From assembly GCF_001552175.1 (NCBI RefSeq), contig NZ_BCQR01000012.1:34963-98962 (forward strand): 64,000 nucleotides of DNA. The letters run 5' to 3'. The notes under the pieces were generated by a model. The model was not told the DNA's origin, did not search any database, and saw only the letters and a program-made list of their open reading frames with translations. The DNA comes from Actinomadura kijaniata NBRC 14229 (GTDB lineage: Bacteria; Actinomycetota; Actinomycetes; Streptosporangiales; Streptosporangiaceae). The position numbers were made by a program, and so were the translations under genes. This document shows, piece by piece, positions 17,338-26,408 of the stretch (positions are counted from its first letter, which is position 1; every line of letters starts with the position of its first letter).

Positions 17338-18957
17338 TCACCGGCCCGACAGGGTGCGGAGGTAGTTGGGGCCCATCGGGCCGTAGTGCTTGTTGATGTC
17401 GGCGCAGCCGAGGCGGGACCGGTCGACCAGGGTCCCGGCGGTCACCATCGCCTTGGCGGGCAGCGCGGGCGCGTCCAGGGTGCGGGCGCGCAGCAGGCGG
17501 TCGCCGGGGCCCAGCAGCGCGTCGAGCCGTTCGGCGATCATCCCCAGGCCGGTGCGCAGCGGCAGCAGGCCCTGCTCGGCCAGCGCGAACGCCGGGGCCG
17601 CCGCGCACAGGTGCAGCGTGATCGTGACGAACACGCGGGCCAGCGCCTCGGGGTCGTCGGTGGTCATGCGCGGGTCGTGGAAGCGGCCCGGCTCGCTGTC
17701 GCGGCCGAACACGCCCATCAGCCGCAGGTTGTCCACCATCATCCCGTCGTTGTCCTTCAGCAGCAGCCGCAGCCGCCCGTCGCCGAGGACCAGGGACAGG
17801 TTCTGCTGGTGGGCCTCCAGCGCGATGCCGTAGCGGAACAGCTTGACGTTCCACGTCAGCAGCGCGTCCAGATAGGCCCCGAACAGCCACGGCACGTTCC
17901 ACTGCGCGATGACCGGGCCGCCCTCGGGCGACTCGGCGGTCAGCGCCGCCACCGGGATGATGTGCGCGCGGGCCGTCTCCGGCGGGAACCGCCGCACCAG
18001 GTAGCCCAGGTACGGCGACCCGGCGTGCCCCCAGGTCTGCTCGTCGGCCAGCAGGACCGGCAGGTTCGGCTCGCGGAGCAGCACGCGGCGCAGGATGCGT
18101 TCGGCGCGGGCCCCGTCCGGCAGGCTCTCCGGAACGATCGTGCGGCGGTTCCGCACCCCCAGGGTGCTGGTCGGCAGCGGCACCTTCAGATGCGTCAGCG
18201 GGTCGGTGGTGACCGTCCGCATCGACAGGGTGGGCATGACCTGGAGATACGGCCGCGACCCGAGCCGCGCGTCCCGGTCGTCGCGCAGGTACGGCACCGT
18301 CAGCGGATGGACCGGCAGCAGGTCGTGCGTGGTGTTGAGGCTCTCCGACATGCCGACGTCGGCGGGCTCGGGCCACCAGTTGGGGCGCTCGCCCGCCCGC
18401 GTCACCCGCGACTTCGGCACCGCCGCCCAGCGCAGCGTCACCGCCGGGTCGAACTCCGGCGCGTACTTGCGCAGGTCCGACGGGGACAGCCCGAACCGCG
18501 TCCGGCCCGTCGGGTACACCGGGTGGTCCTGGAACGCCGCCAGCGTCTCGTAGAACGTGCCCGGCCCCCGCCGCAGCCCGTCCGGCACGTCCGCCAGGCG
18601 CGCCAGCAGGTCGGGCAGGGCCTCCTGGTGCATCCGCAGCGTGACCAGGGACTCGCGGCACTCGCGCTCGAACGACCGGAGGTCGTCGCGCGGATGCCCG
18701 ACCCGCCGCGCGATCAGCAGGACCTCCTCCAGCCGCAGCCCCTGGTCGGGGTCCACGGTCAGCTCCGACAGGAACCCCGGGTGCATCCCGCCGGTCGGCG
18801 CCTCGTCCGGCCCGCGCAGCCGGATGCGGACGCAGCCCGGCGGCGTCAGGACGCGGTGGACGTGGTCGACGTGCTTGCTCAGGCCCCCGTAGTCCTCGCG
18901 CAGCAGGGTGTCCAGGATGCGCGCGGCCAGACGGGACTCGGCTCGGCGCGCGTTCAC
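17338..18957 (-). CDS. IucA/IucC-family NRPS-independent siderophore (NIS) synthetase
   Basis: 539 residues. NIS synthetase hallmarks are seen: HPLTVPYLRDD (the HP-x-HP-like region), PTLSMRTVT in the ATP-binding part, HQQNLSLVL with the catalytic-domain histidine, LLKDNDGMM (the KDxD block), and C-terminal FerricR-like residues GLGMIAERLD. It adenylates a carboxylate such as citrate and condenses it with an amine or alcohol to build a siderophore. GTG 18957 has GGGAGG 6 bp upstream. It follows an ATP-grasp gene in the same direction behind an iron box. Confidence 0.88.
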   Translation of the reverse strand: MNARRAESRLAARILDTLLREDYGGLSKHVDHVHRVLTPPGCVRIRLRGPDEAPTGGMHPGFLSELTVDPDQGLRLEEVLLIARRVGHPRDDLRSFERECRESLVTLRMHQEALPDLLARLADVPDGLRRGPGTFYETLAAFQDHPVYPTGRTRFGLSPSDLRKYAPEFDPAVTLRWAAVPKSRVTRAGERPNWWPEPADVGMSESLNTTHDLLPVHPLTVPYLRDDRDARLGSRPYLQVMPTLSMRTVTTDPLTHLKVPLPTSTLGVRNRRTIVPESLPDGARAERILRRVLLREPNLPVLLADEQTWGHAGSPYLGYLVRRFPPETARAHIIPVAALTAESPEGGPVIAQWNVPWLFGAYLDALLTWNVKLFRYGIALEAHQQNLSLVLGDGRLRLLLKDNDGMMVDNLRLMGVFGRDSEPGRFHDPRMTTDDPEALARVFVTITLHLCAAAPAFALAEQGLLPLRTGLGMIAERLDALLGPGDRLLRARTLDAPALPAKAMVTAGTLVDRSRLGCADINKHYGPMGPNYLRTLSGR

Positions 18958-19168
18958 GCCGTACCTCCCGCGTGCCTCCAGGGCGCCCCCAGGCACCGTC
19001 TTCCCTCGTCATTCTGGTCGCTTCGCTCCGCGTGGCCGCAGTGCCCATCGGCTCGCCGCGCTCGCGGGTCAGTCCAGACGGCGCCGCGCCCTTCCGGCCT
19101 GCTCGCGGTGCGTCCCGCGTGCCTGCGGGGCGCCTCCGGGCACCGGCCTTCCCGCTTCCCGGGCCCGT

Positions 19169-20317
19169 TCATGCGATCTTCCAGGTGTGCGCGGCGCGGA
19201 ACGCGGCGACGGCGGCCTCCACCGCCGCGCGGGACGGGCCGGTCGCGCGGACCGTGCCGAGCCGGTCCCGGTCGGCGCGGCCGGCGTCGACCCGGTCGCC
19301 GACCACGCGCCGCGGCCGGTAGGAGATCCGCACGCCGCTGGTCTCCTGCTCGGTGCGGTCCGGCGCGGCGACCAGCACGCCGCTGCGCTCGGTCAGCACC
19401 GCGTCGGCGACCGCGTGCCGGTCGGTGCGCGGCGGCGGGTCCGGCAGCCGCTCGCCCAGATGGACCCGCACGACCTGCTCGAACAGCGGGACGCCGAGCA
19501 GGTCGGCCAGCAGGAGCCCGTCGCGGTCGCCGATCAGCCGGTGGGCGATCCGGACGATCCGGGCGCGGCCCTCGTGGACGACGAACTCGGTGTGGCACGC
19601 GCCCAGCCCGACGCCCAGCGCCTCCAGCTGCGCCAGCACCTGGTCGGCGCCCTCCGGCGGCGGCGTCCAGTCCAGGCGTTCGACGACGAAGCGCGGCGGG
19701 GCGACCCGGGCGTGGAACGCGCCGAGCACCCGCAGCTCGCGGCCGTCGCCCAGGGGCTCCAGCGTGTACGTCTCGCCGGGCAGGTGCTCCTCGACGACCA
19801 GCGCGCCGCCGCGCCGCGAGTTCAGCTCCTCGCGGCGCGCCGCCAGCTCCCCCGCGTCGCGGACCCGGAACGCGTCCCCGCCGCCCTCGCGGGGCCGCAG
19901 GACCAGCGGGTAGGGCGCGTCCGGCGGGACCCGCCAGGCGTCGGCGCAGAAGACCGGGTCCAGCCCGGCCAGGTGGCGGCGCAGCAGCGCCCGGTTCCGG
20001 GTGCGGGTCGCCGCGCGCCAGTCCTTGGCGGGCAGGTCGAGGTAGGCGGCGGCCAGCGCCACCGGGGCCTGGAGCCGGTCGCTGTCGGTGAGGACCGCCG
20101 CGGGCCGGGACCCGGCCGCGGCGATGATCTCGCGGTAGTCGGTGACGTCGCAGGCGACCACGCGGCCGTCCCACACCTTGGCGTGCTCGGCGGGCCGGTC
20201 GGTGAGCAGCACCGTCTCCAGGCCCCGCTCCCGGCCGAGCACGGCGGCGGCGGGAAGGAGTCCGTGGGTGACCGAGTCGGTGGTTCTGCCGGCGACGATG
20301 TAGAGCGAGGCGGCCAC
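19169..20317 (-). CDS. ATP-grasp ligase of the siderophore operon
   Basis: About 382 residues of carbamoyl-phosphate-synthase-like ATP-grasp architecture: an N-terminal Rossmann-like part (SLYIVAGRTTDSV), nucleotide-binding LVLRPREGGGDAFRV, the EEHLPGETYTLEPL strand, and the metal-binding segment HTEFVVHEGRARIVRIAHR. Related ligases join amino acids or carboxylates; the substrate here is unknown, but pairing with an NIS synthetase suggests a siderophore step. GTG 20317 has GGAAAGG 6 bp upstream. The first gene of its operon, it has an iron box 26 bp before the start. Confidence 0.75.
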   Translation of the reverse strand: MAASLYIVAGRTTDSVTHGLLPAAAVLGRERGLETVLLTDRPAEHAKVWDGRVVACDVTDYREIIAAAGSRPAAVLTDSDRLQAPVALAAAYLDLPAKDWRAATRTRNRALLRRHLAGLDPVFCADAWRVPPDAPYPLVLRPREGGGDAFRVRDAGELAARREELNSRRGGALVVEEHLPGETYTLEPLGDGRELRVLGAFHARVAPPRFVVERLDWTPPPEGADQVLAQLEALGVGLGACHTEFVVHEGRARIVRIAHRLIGDRDGLLLADLLGVPLFEQVVRVHLGERLPDPPPRTDRHAVADAVLTERSGVLVAAPDRTEQETSGVRISYRPRRVVGDRVDAGRADRDRLGTVRATGPSRAAVEAAVAAFRAAHTWKIA

Positions 20318-20342
20318 GGCCACCCTTTCCAGTCGGCTTGGT

Positions 20343-20361
20343 GAAGGTAGGGCTTGCCTGA
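20343..20361 (-). promoter_or_regulatory. IdeR/DmdR-type iron box
   Basis: GAAGGTAGGGCTTGCCTGA resembles the 19-bp iron-box consensus TTAGGTTAGGCTAACCTAA (12 of 19 positions, with both AGG...CCT half-sites). It sits immediately upstream of the ATP-grasp/NIS synthetase operon, so Fe2+-bound IdeR/DmdR would repress siderophore synthesis. Confidence 0.6.
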
Positions 20362-20518
20362 CTCGCGAAGTCACCCTAGTGATCCGGGTGCGCTCCGCGC
20401 GCTAGAACGATGGCACCGCATGTCCCCGGCTGACGGCGGTTTTGTCGAGTCGTGGTGTGCGCATCGCAAGGCCGCCCCGGAATTGGCCGGTTCGCCGCGC
20501 GTGGACGAGGATGGCCCC

Positions 20519-21127
20519 ATGGATCTGGAGGAACGCTGGGTGGAACTGGCCGGAGCGCCGACCCGGCACATCGGGACCGAGCTGGACGCCCGGTACGGGG
20601 AGCCGCACCGCCGCTACCACACGCGCGACCATCTGGTCGCCGTGCTGGACCTGGTGGACGAGCTGGCCGGATGGGCCGACGACGCCGACGCGGTCCGGCT
20701 GGCGGCCTGGTTCCACGACGCGGTCTACGATCCCGAACGCGCCGACAACGAGGAGCGCAGCGCCCGCCTGGCGGGCCGGATGCTCGCCGACACCGACCTG
20801 TCCGAGGGCACGGTCGCCGAGGTGGTGCGGCTGGTGGAGCTGACCGCCACGCACGCCCCGGACGCCGGCGACCGCAACGGGCAGGTGCTGTGCGACGCGG
20901 ACCTGGCGGTCCTGGGCTCCGACCCGGAGCGGTACGCCGCCTACGCCGCCGCCGTGCGGGAGGAGTACGCGTTCGTCCCCGACGAGTTCTTCCGGGCGGG
21001 CCGCGCCGAGGTCCTGAACGGCCTGCTCGCGCTGCCCGCGCTGTTCCACACGCCGACGGCGCGGGAGCGCTTCGAGGAGCGCGCCCGCCGCAACATCGGG
21101 ACCGAGCTGATGCTCCTCAACGCCTGA
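20519..21127 (+). CDS. HD-like predicted metal-dependent phosphohydrolase
   Basis: 202 residues. The motifs RYHTRDHLVAVLDLV, AAWFHDAVYDP (HD pair) and LCDADLAVLG give the H...HD...D metal ligands of the family often labelled N-methyl-D-aspartate receptor NMDAR2C-like in older databases. The substrate is unknown. ATG 20519 is chosen; an in-frame GTG at 20501 is possible. It overlaps the convergent DUF4031 gene by 11 bp. Confidence 0.78.
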   Translation: MDLEERWVELAGAPTRHIGTELDARYGEPHRRYHTRDHLVAVLDLVDELAGWADDADAVRLAAWFHDAVYDPERADNEERSARLAGRMLADTDLSEGTVAEVVRLVELTATHAPDAGDRNGQVLCDADLAVLGSDPERYAAYAAAVREEYAFVPDEFFRAGRAEVLNGLLALPALFHTPTARERFEERARRNIGTELMLLNA

Positions 21128-21425
21128 CCGCGCCGCGCCGCCCGGCCGCCTTGCGGCGGCGCAGCCCCGCCTTCGTCAGCCTGAGCAGCAGCTCCTGGCA
21201 GCCCACCTCGTGCGCGCCGAGCGCGACGGCCTTCGCGTAGAGCTCCTCGGGGACGTCGTAGTGGTCGCGGTCGAAGGCGCGCGGCGGCAGTCCCACATGT
21301 TCGGCGAACGCGTGCAGCTCCGCGAACGACTCGTCGCTCACCATGTGCGACCACACGCGGCCCCGTGCGGGCCACAGTGGCGGGTCTATCAGGATCAACG
21401 CCCCTCCCGGGCTGTCGCGGTCCAT
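21117..21425 (-). CDS. DUF4031 domain protein
   Basis: 102 residues. ILIDPPLWPARGRVWSHMVSD at the N-terminus is the diagnostic start of DUF4031 proteins, followed by LHAFAEHVGLPPRAFDRDHYDVPEEL. The function is unknown; the family is small and common in actinobacteria. The tail is basic. The first in-frame methionine is used, though related proteins usually begin only two or three residues before ILIDPP. Confidence 0.75.
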   Translation of the reverse strand: MDRDSPGGALILIDPPLWPARGRVWSHMVSDESFAELHAFAEHVGLPPRAFDRDHYDVPEELYAKAVALGAHEVGCQELLLRLTKAGLRRRKAAGRRGAVRR

Positions 21426-21467
21426 CCCCTAAGGTGCCAGATGAACGCCATGCAAAGGAGCATGTCA

Positions 21468-22865
21468 ATGGACGTATCCGCCTACATCCAGGCGAACCGG
21501 GAGCAGTTCTTCGCCGACCTCAAGCAGTGGCTGGCGATCCCGTCGATCTCCGGCGACCCCGCGCACCACGCGGACGTCGGGCGCTCGGCCGAGTGGCTGG
21601 CCGCCCACCTGCGGGGGCTCGGCTGGCCGACCGTCGAGGTCTGGCCGACCGGGACGCCGGACGGCCCCGGGCTGCCCGCAGTGTTCGCCGAGTGGCCCGC
21701 CGAGGACCCGGACGCGCCGTCGGTCGTCGTCTACGGGCACCACGACGTGCAGCCGGTCGAGCCGCTGGAGGAGTGGGACACCGACCCGTTCACCCCCACC
21801 GAGAGGGGCGACAGCCTCTACGCGCGCGGCGCCTCCGACGACAAGGGGCAGGTGTTCTTCCACACCCTCGGGGTGCGGGCGGGCATGGCGGCGGCGGGAT
21901 CGGGAGCCCCGCCGGTGACGATCAAGCTGCTGGTGGAGGGCGAGGAGGAGTCCGGCTCGGTCCACTTCGCCGACCTGCTGCGGGAGCGCCGCGACCGGCT
22001 CGCCTGCGACGCGATCGTGATCAGCGACACCACCATGTGGTCGGCCGACGTCCCGTCGATGTGCACCGGCATGCGCGGCCTGACCGAGGCCGAGGTGTCG
22101 CTGTACGGGCCGTCCACCGACCTGCACTCGGGGTCGTTCGGCGGCGCGGTGCCGAACCCGCTGCACGCCATGGCCGAGCTGCTGGCGCGCCTGCACGACG
22201 AGCGGGGCCGCGTCACGCTGCCGGGCTTCTACGACGACGTGGTGCCGCTGACCGACGAGGAGCGGGAGCTGTTCGCCCGGCTGCCGTTCGACGAGGCGGC
22301 CTGGCTGCGGACCGCCGGGGACAGCCGCGCCGCCTACGGCGAGGCCGGGTACTCCACCCTGGAGCGGGTCTGGGCGCGGCCGACCGCCGAGGTCAACGGC
22401 ATGTGGGGCGGGCACACCGGCCCCGGCGGCAAGACGATCGTGCCGCGCGAGGCGCACGCGAAGCTGTCGTTCCGGCTGGTGGCGGGGCAGGAGCCGGTGA
22501 AGGTGCAGGAGGCGTTCCGGCAGTGGGTCGCCGCCAACACCCCCGAGGGGATCCGGGCCGAGGTCCGCGTCCCCGGCGGCGGCGTGCGGCCGTGCTTCTC
22601 GCCGATCGACTCGGCCGGGGTGAAGGCCGCGCGGCGCGCGATGGAGCGGGCGTTCGGCAAGGAGATCCTGTTCACCCGCGAGGGCGGCAGCGGTCCCGAG
22701 GCGGACCTGGCCGACATCCTGGAGGCCCCGCTGATCTTCGTGGCGGTCGGCCTCGACGAGGACCGCATCCATGCCCCGAACGAGAAGGTGGAGATGCCGC
22801 TGCTGCTCAAGGCCGCGGAGGCCGCCGCCTACCTGTGGGACGAGCTCGCCACCGCCCTTCGCTGA
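21468..22865 (+). CDS. M20-family metallopeptidase / dipeptidase
   Basis: 465 residues. Dinuclear zinc peptidase signatures are present: VVVYGHHDVQPVEP, YARGASDDKGQ, LVEGEEESGS and EGGSGPEADL, with the dimerisation insert in the middle. The family cleaves dipeptides such as beta-alanyl or Cys-Gly peptides. ATG 21468 has AAGGAG 7 bp upstream; ATG at 21462 would leave only one base. It lies 35 bp upstream of nudC in the same direction. Confidence 0.88.
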   Translation: MDVSAYIQANREQFFADLKQWLAIPSISGDPAHHADVGRSAEWLAAHLRGLGWPTVEVWPTGTPDGPGLPAVFAEWPAEDPDAPSVVVYGHHDVQPVEPLEEWDTDPFTPTERGDSLYARGASDDKGQVFFHTLGVRAGMAAAGSGAPPVTIKLLVEGEEESGSVHFADLLRERRDRLACDAIVISDTTMWSADVPSMCTGMRGLTEAEVSLYGPSTDLHSGSFGGAVPNPLHAMAELLARLHDERGRVTLPGFYDDVVPLTDEERELFARLPFDEAAWLRTAGDSRAAYGEAGYSTLERVWARPTAEVNGMWGGHTGPGGKTIVPREAHAKLSFRLVAGQEPVKVQEAFRQWVAANTPEGIRAEVRVPGGGVRPCFSPIDSAGVKAARRAMERAFGKEILFTREGGSGPEADLADILEAPLIFVAVGLDEDRIHAPNEKVEMPLLLKAAEAAAYLWDELATALR

Positions 22866-22900
22866 CGAGCGCCCCACCGAGGAGAGCACCGAGGAGAACC

Positions 22901-23815
22901 GTGTCCGAGACCCCTCTCGAATGGCTGGCCCTGGCGCGCGGCACCCACGACCGGGTCGCCGACCGCCGCCGCGACGACGCCTGGGTGGCGCGCCGCTGGG
23001 CGGACCAGCGTTCCCGGGTGCTGGTCGTCGAGGGGGGACGGGCGCCGGTGGCGTTCGACCCGACGCCGCGCCTGGCGTTCGTCCCTCCCGCGCGGGCGCC
23101 CGAGGGCGAGCGTTACCTGCTGGGCGTGGACGAACGCGGCGTCGCCCACTTCGCGGTGGCCGCGCCGCCGCCGACCGTCGAGGGCGCCGAGCCCGCCGAC
23201 CTGCGCCGGGTCGGCGCGCTGCTCGACGACCTGGAGTCGGGGCTGATGGCGCACGCGGTCGCGTTGCGGAACTGGCACGACACGCACCGCTTCTGCCCCC
23301 GGTGCGGCGCGCCGACGGAGATCGCGTCGGCCGGGCACGTGCGGGTGTGCACGCGCGACGACAGCCAGCACTTCCCGCGCGTCGACCCCGCCGTGATCAT
23401 GCTGGTGCGGGACGACGACGACCGCGTCCTGCTGGCGCGCGGCCCGCAGTGGCCGCAGGACCGGCGGTCGATCCTGGCCGGGTTCGTCGAGCCGGGGGAG
23501 TCGCTGGAGCAGGCCGTGGAGCGCGAGGTGTTCGAGGAGGTCGGCGTCCGCGTCCACGACATCCGGTACGTGGGCAGCCAGCCGTGGCCGCTGCCGCAGA
23601 GCCTGATGGTCGGGTACTTCGCGCGGGCCGCGTCCGGGCAGGAGCTGCGGCCCGACCCCGAGGAGATCCGCGACGCCGCCTGGTACTCGCGCGACGAGCT
23701 GCGGGAGGCGGTGGAGCGCGGGGACCTGGTGTCGCCCGGCCCGCTGTCGATCGCCGCCCAGATGATCACGCGCTGGTACGGCGGCCCGCTGCCGCGGCAG
23801 GCGGAGTTCCGGTGA
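22901..23815 (+). CDS. nudC: NAD(H) pyrophosphatase / RNA deNADding Nudix hydrolase NudC
   Basis: 304 residues. A zinc ribbon (FCPRCGAPTE, with a partial second knuckle around RVCTRDDSQHFPRVDP) precedes a full Nudix box GFVEPGESLEQAVEREVFEEVGV. The NudC-specific SQPWPLPQSLM sequence, which selects NAD, follows. It hydrolyses NADH to NMNH and AMP and can remove NAD caps from RNA. The second zinc pair looks incomplete: one cysteine of the usual CxxC is Asp. GTG start with GAGGAG 5 bp upstream. Its position between adnAB and mycoredoxin-uvrD2 matches mycobacterial order. Confidence 0.9.
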   Translation: MSETPLEWLALARGTHDRVADRRRDDAWVARRWADQRSRVLVVEGGRAPVAFDPTPRLAFVPPARAPEGERYLLGVDERGVAHFAVAAPPPTVEGAEPADLRRVGALLDDLESGLMAHAVALRNWHDTHRFCPRCGAPTEIASAGHVRVCTRDDSQHFPRVDPAVIMLVRDDDDRVLLARGPQWPQDRRSILAGFVEPGESLEQAVEREVFEEVGVRVHDIRYVGSQPWPLPQSLMVGYFARAASGQELRPDPEEIRDAAWYSRDELREAVERGDLVSPGPLSIAAQMITRWYGGPLPRQAEFR

Positions 23816-23818
23816 GAA

Positions 23819-23855
23819 CGCGACGAGGGCCCGCACGCGGCGGGCCCTCGTCGCG
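23819..23855. terminator. Bidirectional terminator between nudC and mycoredoxin
   Basis: Perfect 15-bp arms (23819-23833 and 23841-23855) with a 7-nt loop between two convergent genes. Confidence 0.8.
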
Positions 23856-23864
23856 GTCGGGGGG

Positions 23865-24152
23865 TCAGACGCCGAGCAGGCGCTTGACCTCCTTGGCGCT
23901 GGGGTTGGTCAGCACGACCTGCCCGGCGTCCGGGGTCTCGACGATCACGGTCGGCACGGTCTGGTTGCCGCCGTTGACGCTCATCACGTAGGTCGCGGCG
24001 GCGGGGTCGCGCTCGATGTCGACCTCGTTCATCTGGATGCCGTCGCGCGCCAGCTGGCTCTTGAGCCGGCGGCAGAAACCGCACCAGGTGGTGGTGTACA
24101 TCGTCAGCCGGCCGGTGTGGCCGGGCGCCTGGCCGGTGGTCGGCGTCGCCAT
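23865..24152 (-). CDS. mrx1: Mycoredoxin (glutaredoxin-like, Mrx1 type)
   Basis: 95 residues with a thioredoxin fold. LTMYTTTWCGFCRRLKSQL contains the redox CxxC; mycobacterial Mrx1 has CGYC. The cis-proline lies in QTVPTVIV. Mycoredoxins reduce mycothiol-protein mixed disulfides using mycothiol. It is divergent from uvrD2, as in mycobacteria. The ATG at 24152 is chosen; the ATG at MYTTTW is a shorter alternative. Confidence 0.9.
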   Translation of the reverse strand: MATPTTGQAPGHTGRLTMYTTTWCGFCRRLKSQLARDGIQMNEVDIERDPAAATYVMSVNGGNQTVPTVIVETPDAGQVVLTNPSAKEVKRLLGV

Positions 24153-24290
24153 CGGTGCGTCGTCTCCCTCATACGGATACGGGGTAAGCAGCGAACAGAA
24201 GAACACTCGGGGCTCCGTCCGCATTCCGAGGTTATCCACAACCTGGAGTGGATGGCCGATTCGGTCGGCCGGGACTGCCAGGATGGGGGG

Positions 24291-26369
24291 ATGGACGCTG
24301 AGGGGGTGCTGGCGGGGCTCGATCCGGAACAGCGGGCCGTCGCCGAGGCGGTGCGGGGCCCGGTCTGCGTGCTGGCCGGGGCCGGGACGGGCAAGACGCG
24401 CGCGATCACGCACCGGATCGCCTACGCGACGCTGACCGGGGTCGTCGCGCCGCAGCAGGTGCTGGCCGTGACGTTCACCACCCGCGCCGCCGGGGAGCTG
24501 CGCGGGCGGCTGCGGCAGCTCGGCGCGCCCGGGGTGCAGGCGCGGACGTTCCACGCCGCCGCGCTGCGCCAGCTGTCCTACTTCTGGCCGAAGGTGGTCG
24601 GCGGCGACCCCCCGAAGATCATCGAGTCGAAGCTGCCGGTGGTGGCGGACGCGGCCCGTTCGGTCGGGCTGTCGCTCGGCCGCACCGAGCTGCGCGACGT
24701 CGCGAGCGAGATCGAGTGGGCGAAGGTCACCCAGCGCCGCCCCGAGGACTACGCCGCGGCGGTGAAGACCACCGGCCGCAAGCCGCCCGCCGACGTGACC
24801 GACATCGCCCACGTCTACGCGGTCTACGAGCAGCTCCGCCGCGAACGCAACCTGCTCGACTTCGAGGGGATGCTGGAGCTGACGGTCGCGGTCCTGCTGG
24901 AGCACCCCGAGGTGGCGCGGCAGGTCCACGACCAGTACCGGTACTTCGTGGTCGACGAGTTCCAGGACGTCAACCCGCTCCAGCGGCTGCTGCTGGACAC
25001 CTGGCTGGGCGGCCGCAAGGAGCTGTGCGTCGTCGGCGACCCCAACCAGACGATCTACTCGTTCACCGGGGCGACCCCGTCCTACCTGCTGGACTTCCCG
25101 CAGGCGTTCCCGGACGCCAAGGTGATCAAGCTGGTGCGGGACTACCGCTCGACGCCGCAGGTGGTGCGCCTGGCCAACACCGTGATCGGCCAGGCGCGCG
25201 GCGAGACGGCCCGCCGCCACCGGCTCGAACTGACCGCCCAGCGCGAGGACGGCCCCGAGCCGGTCTACAACGAGTACGACGACGAGGTGGCCGAGGCCGA
25301 CGACGTGGCCCGCCGCTGCCGCAAGCTGATCGACGAGGGCGTCCCGGCCCGCGAGATCGCGGTCCTGTTCCGCATCAACGCCCAGTCCGAGACCTACGAG
25401 CAGGCCCTGTCCGCCGCCGGGGTCCCCTACGTCCTGCGCGGCGCCGAGCGCTTCTTCGAGCGCCCCGAGGTCCGCGAGGCGGTGATCCGCCTCCGCGCCG
25501 CGACCCGGGGCACCGACGCCGAGACCGAGGGCATGGGCCTGATCCAGAAGGTCCGCCACGTCCTGCTGGGCGCGGGCTTCACCAACGACCCGCCCGAGGG
25601 CGCGGGCGCCGCCCGCGCCCGCTGGGAGTCGCTGGCCGCCCTGGCCCAGCTGGCCGAGGACATGGCCGCGGACAACCCGGCCGCCGACCTCCCCGACTTC
25701 GTCACCGAGCTGGAGGAACGCGCCGCCGCCCAGCACGCCCCGCCCCTGGAGGGCGTGACCCTGGCCTCCCTGCACGCCGCCAAGGGCCTGGAGTGGGACG
25801 CGGTGTTCCTCGTCGGCCTGGTCGAGGGCACCCTCCCGATCATCTACGCCGAGACGCCCGACCAGGCTGAGGAGGAGCGCCGCCTGTTCTACGTGGGCAT
25901 CACCCGCGCCCGCGAGCACCTGTCCCTGTCCTGGGCGCTCGCGCGTTCCCCGGGCGGGCCGCGCTTCCGCCGCCCCTCCCGCTTCCTGGAGGGCGTGACG
26001 ACCAAGGTCACCACCCACACTCCGGCCCGCGCCGACCGCACCAAGCGCCGCACCACCAAGAGCGGCCCCCAGCCCTGCCGGGTCTGCGGCCGCCCCCTCA
26101 CCGCCCCCGTGGAACGCAAGCTGGGCCGCTGCGAGGACTGCCCCGCCGCGTTCAACGAGGACCTCCTGCTCCGCCTGAAGGAGTGGCGCACCGAGACGGC
26201 CGCCGACCAGAAGATCCCGGCCTACGTGGTCTTCACCGACGCGACCCTCCAGGCCATCGCCGAACGCGACCCCGCCACCCTGGAGGAGCTGGCCCAGATC
26301 CCCGGCGTCGGCAAGGTCAAGCTCGACAAGTACGGCGAGGCGGTGCTGTCCCTCTGCGGCGGGGGGTGA
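24291..26369 (+). CDS. uvrD2: ATP-dependent DNA helicase UvrD2
   Basis: 692 residues: SF1A helicase with Walker A LAGAGTGKTRA around residue 28, DEFQDVNPLQ, GDPNQTIYSFTGA and VTLASLHAAKGLEWDAVFLVG. These are followed by a four-cysteine motif (CRVCGRP...GRCEDC) around residues 590-620 and a C-terminal HRDC domain. That order is typical of UvrD2, which in mycobacteria is an essential 3'-5' helicase whose cysteine motif is needed for unwinding. ATG 24291 follows GGATGGGGGG. Confidence 0.92.
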   Translation: MDAEGVLAGLDPEQRAVAEAVRGPVCVLAGAGTGKTRAITHRIAYATLTGVVAPQQVLAVTFTTRAAGELRGRLRQLGAPGVQARTFHAAALRQLSYFWPKVVGGDPPKIIESKLPVVADAARSVGLSLGRTELRDVASEIEWAKVTQRRPEDYAAAVKTTGRKPPADVTDIAHVYAVYEQLRRERNLLDFEGMLELTVAVLLEHPEVARQVHDQYRYFVVDEFQDVNPLQRLLLDTWLGGRKELCVVGDPNQTIYSFTGATPSYLLDFPQAFPDAKVIKLVRDYRSTPQVVRLANTVIGQARGETARRHRLELTAQREDGPEPVYNEYDDEVAEADDVARRCRKLIDEGVPAREIAVLFRINAQSETYEQALSAAGVPYVLRGAERFFERPEVREAVIRLRAATRGTDAETEGMGLIQKVRHVLLGAGFTNDPPEGAGAARARWESLAALAQLAEDMAADNPAADLPDFVTELEERAAAQHAPPLEGVTLASLHAAKGLEWDAVFLVGLVEGTLPIIYAETPDQAEEERRLFYVGITRAREHLSLSWALARSPGGPRFRRPSRFLEGVTTKVTTHTPARADRTKRRTTKSGPQPCRVCGRPLTAPVERKLGRCEDCPAAFNEDLLLRLKEWRTETAADQKIPAYVVFTDATLQAIAERDPATLEELAQIPGVGKVKLDKYGEAVLSLCGGG

Positions 26370-26408
26370 GACACCGGCCACACCCCGCGATTTGGGAGAC
26401 TGATCGGC

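Noticed and set aside
24117..24290. N-terminal extension of UvrD2 overlapping mycoredoxin
   Set aside because: Family alignment by eye begins at the ATG at 24291, and the extension is antisense to the mycoredoxin gene.
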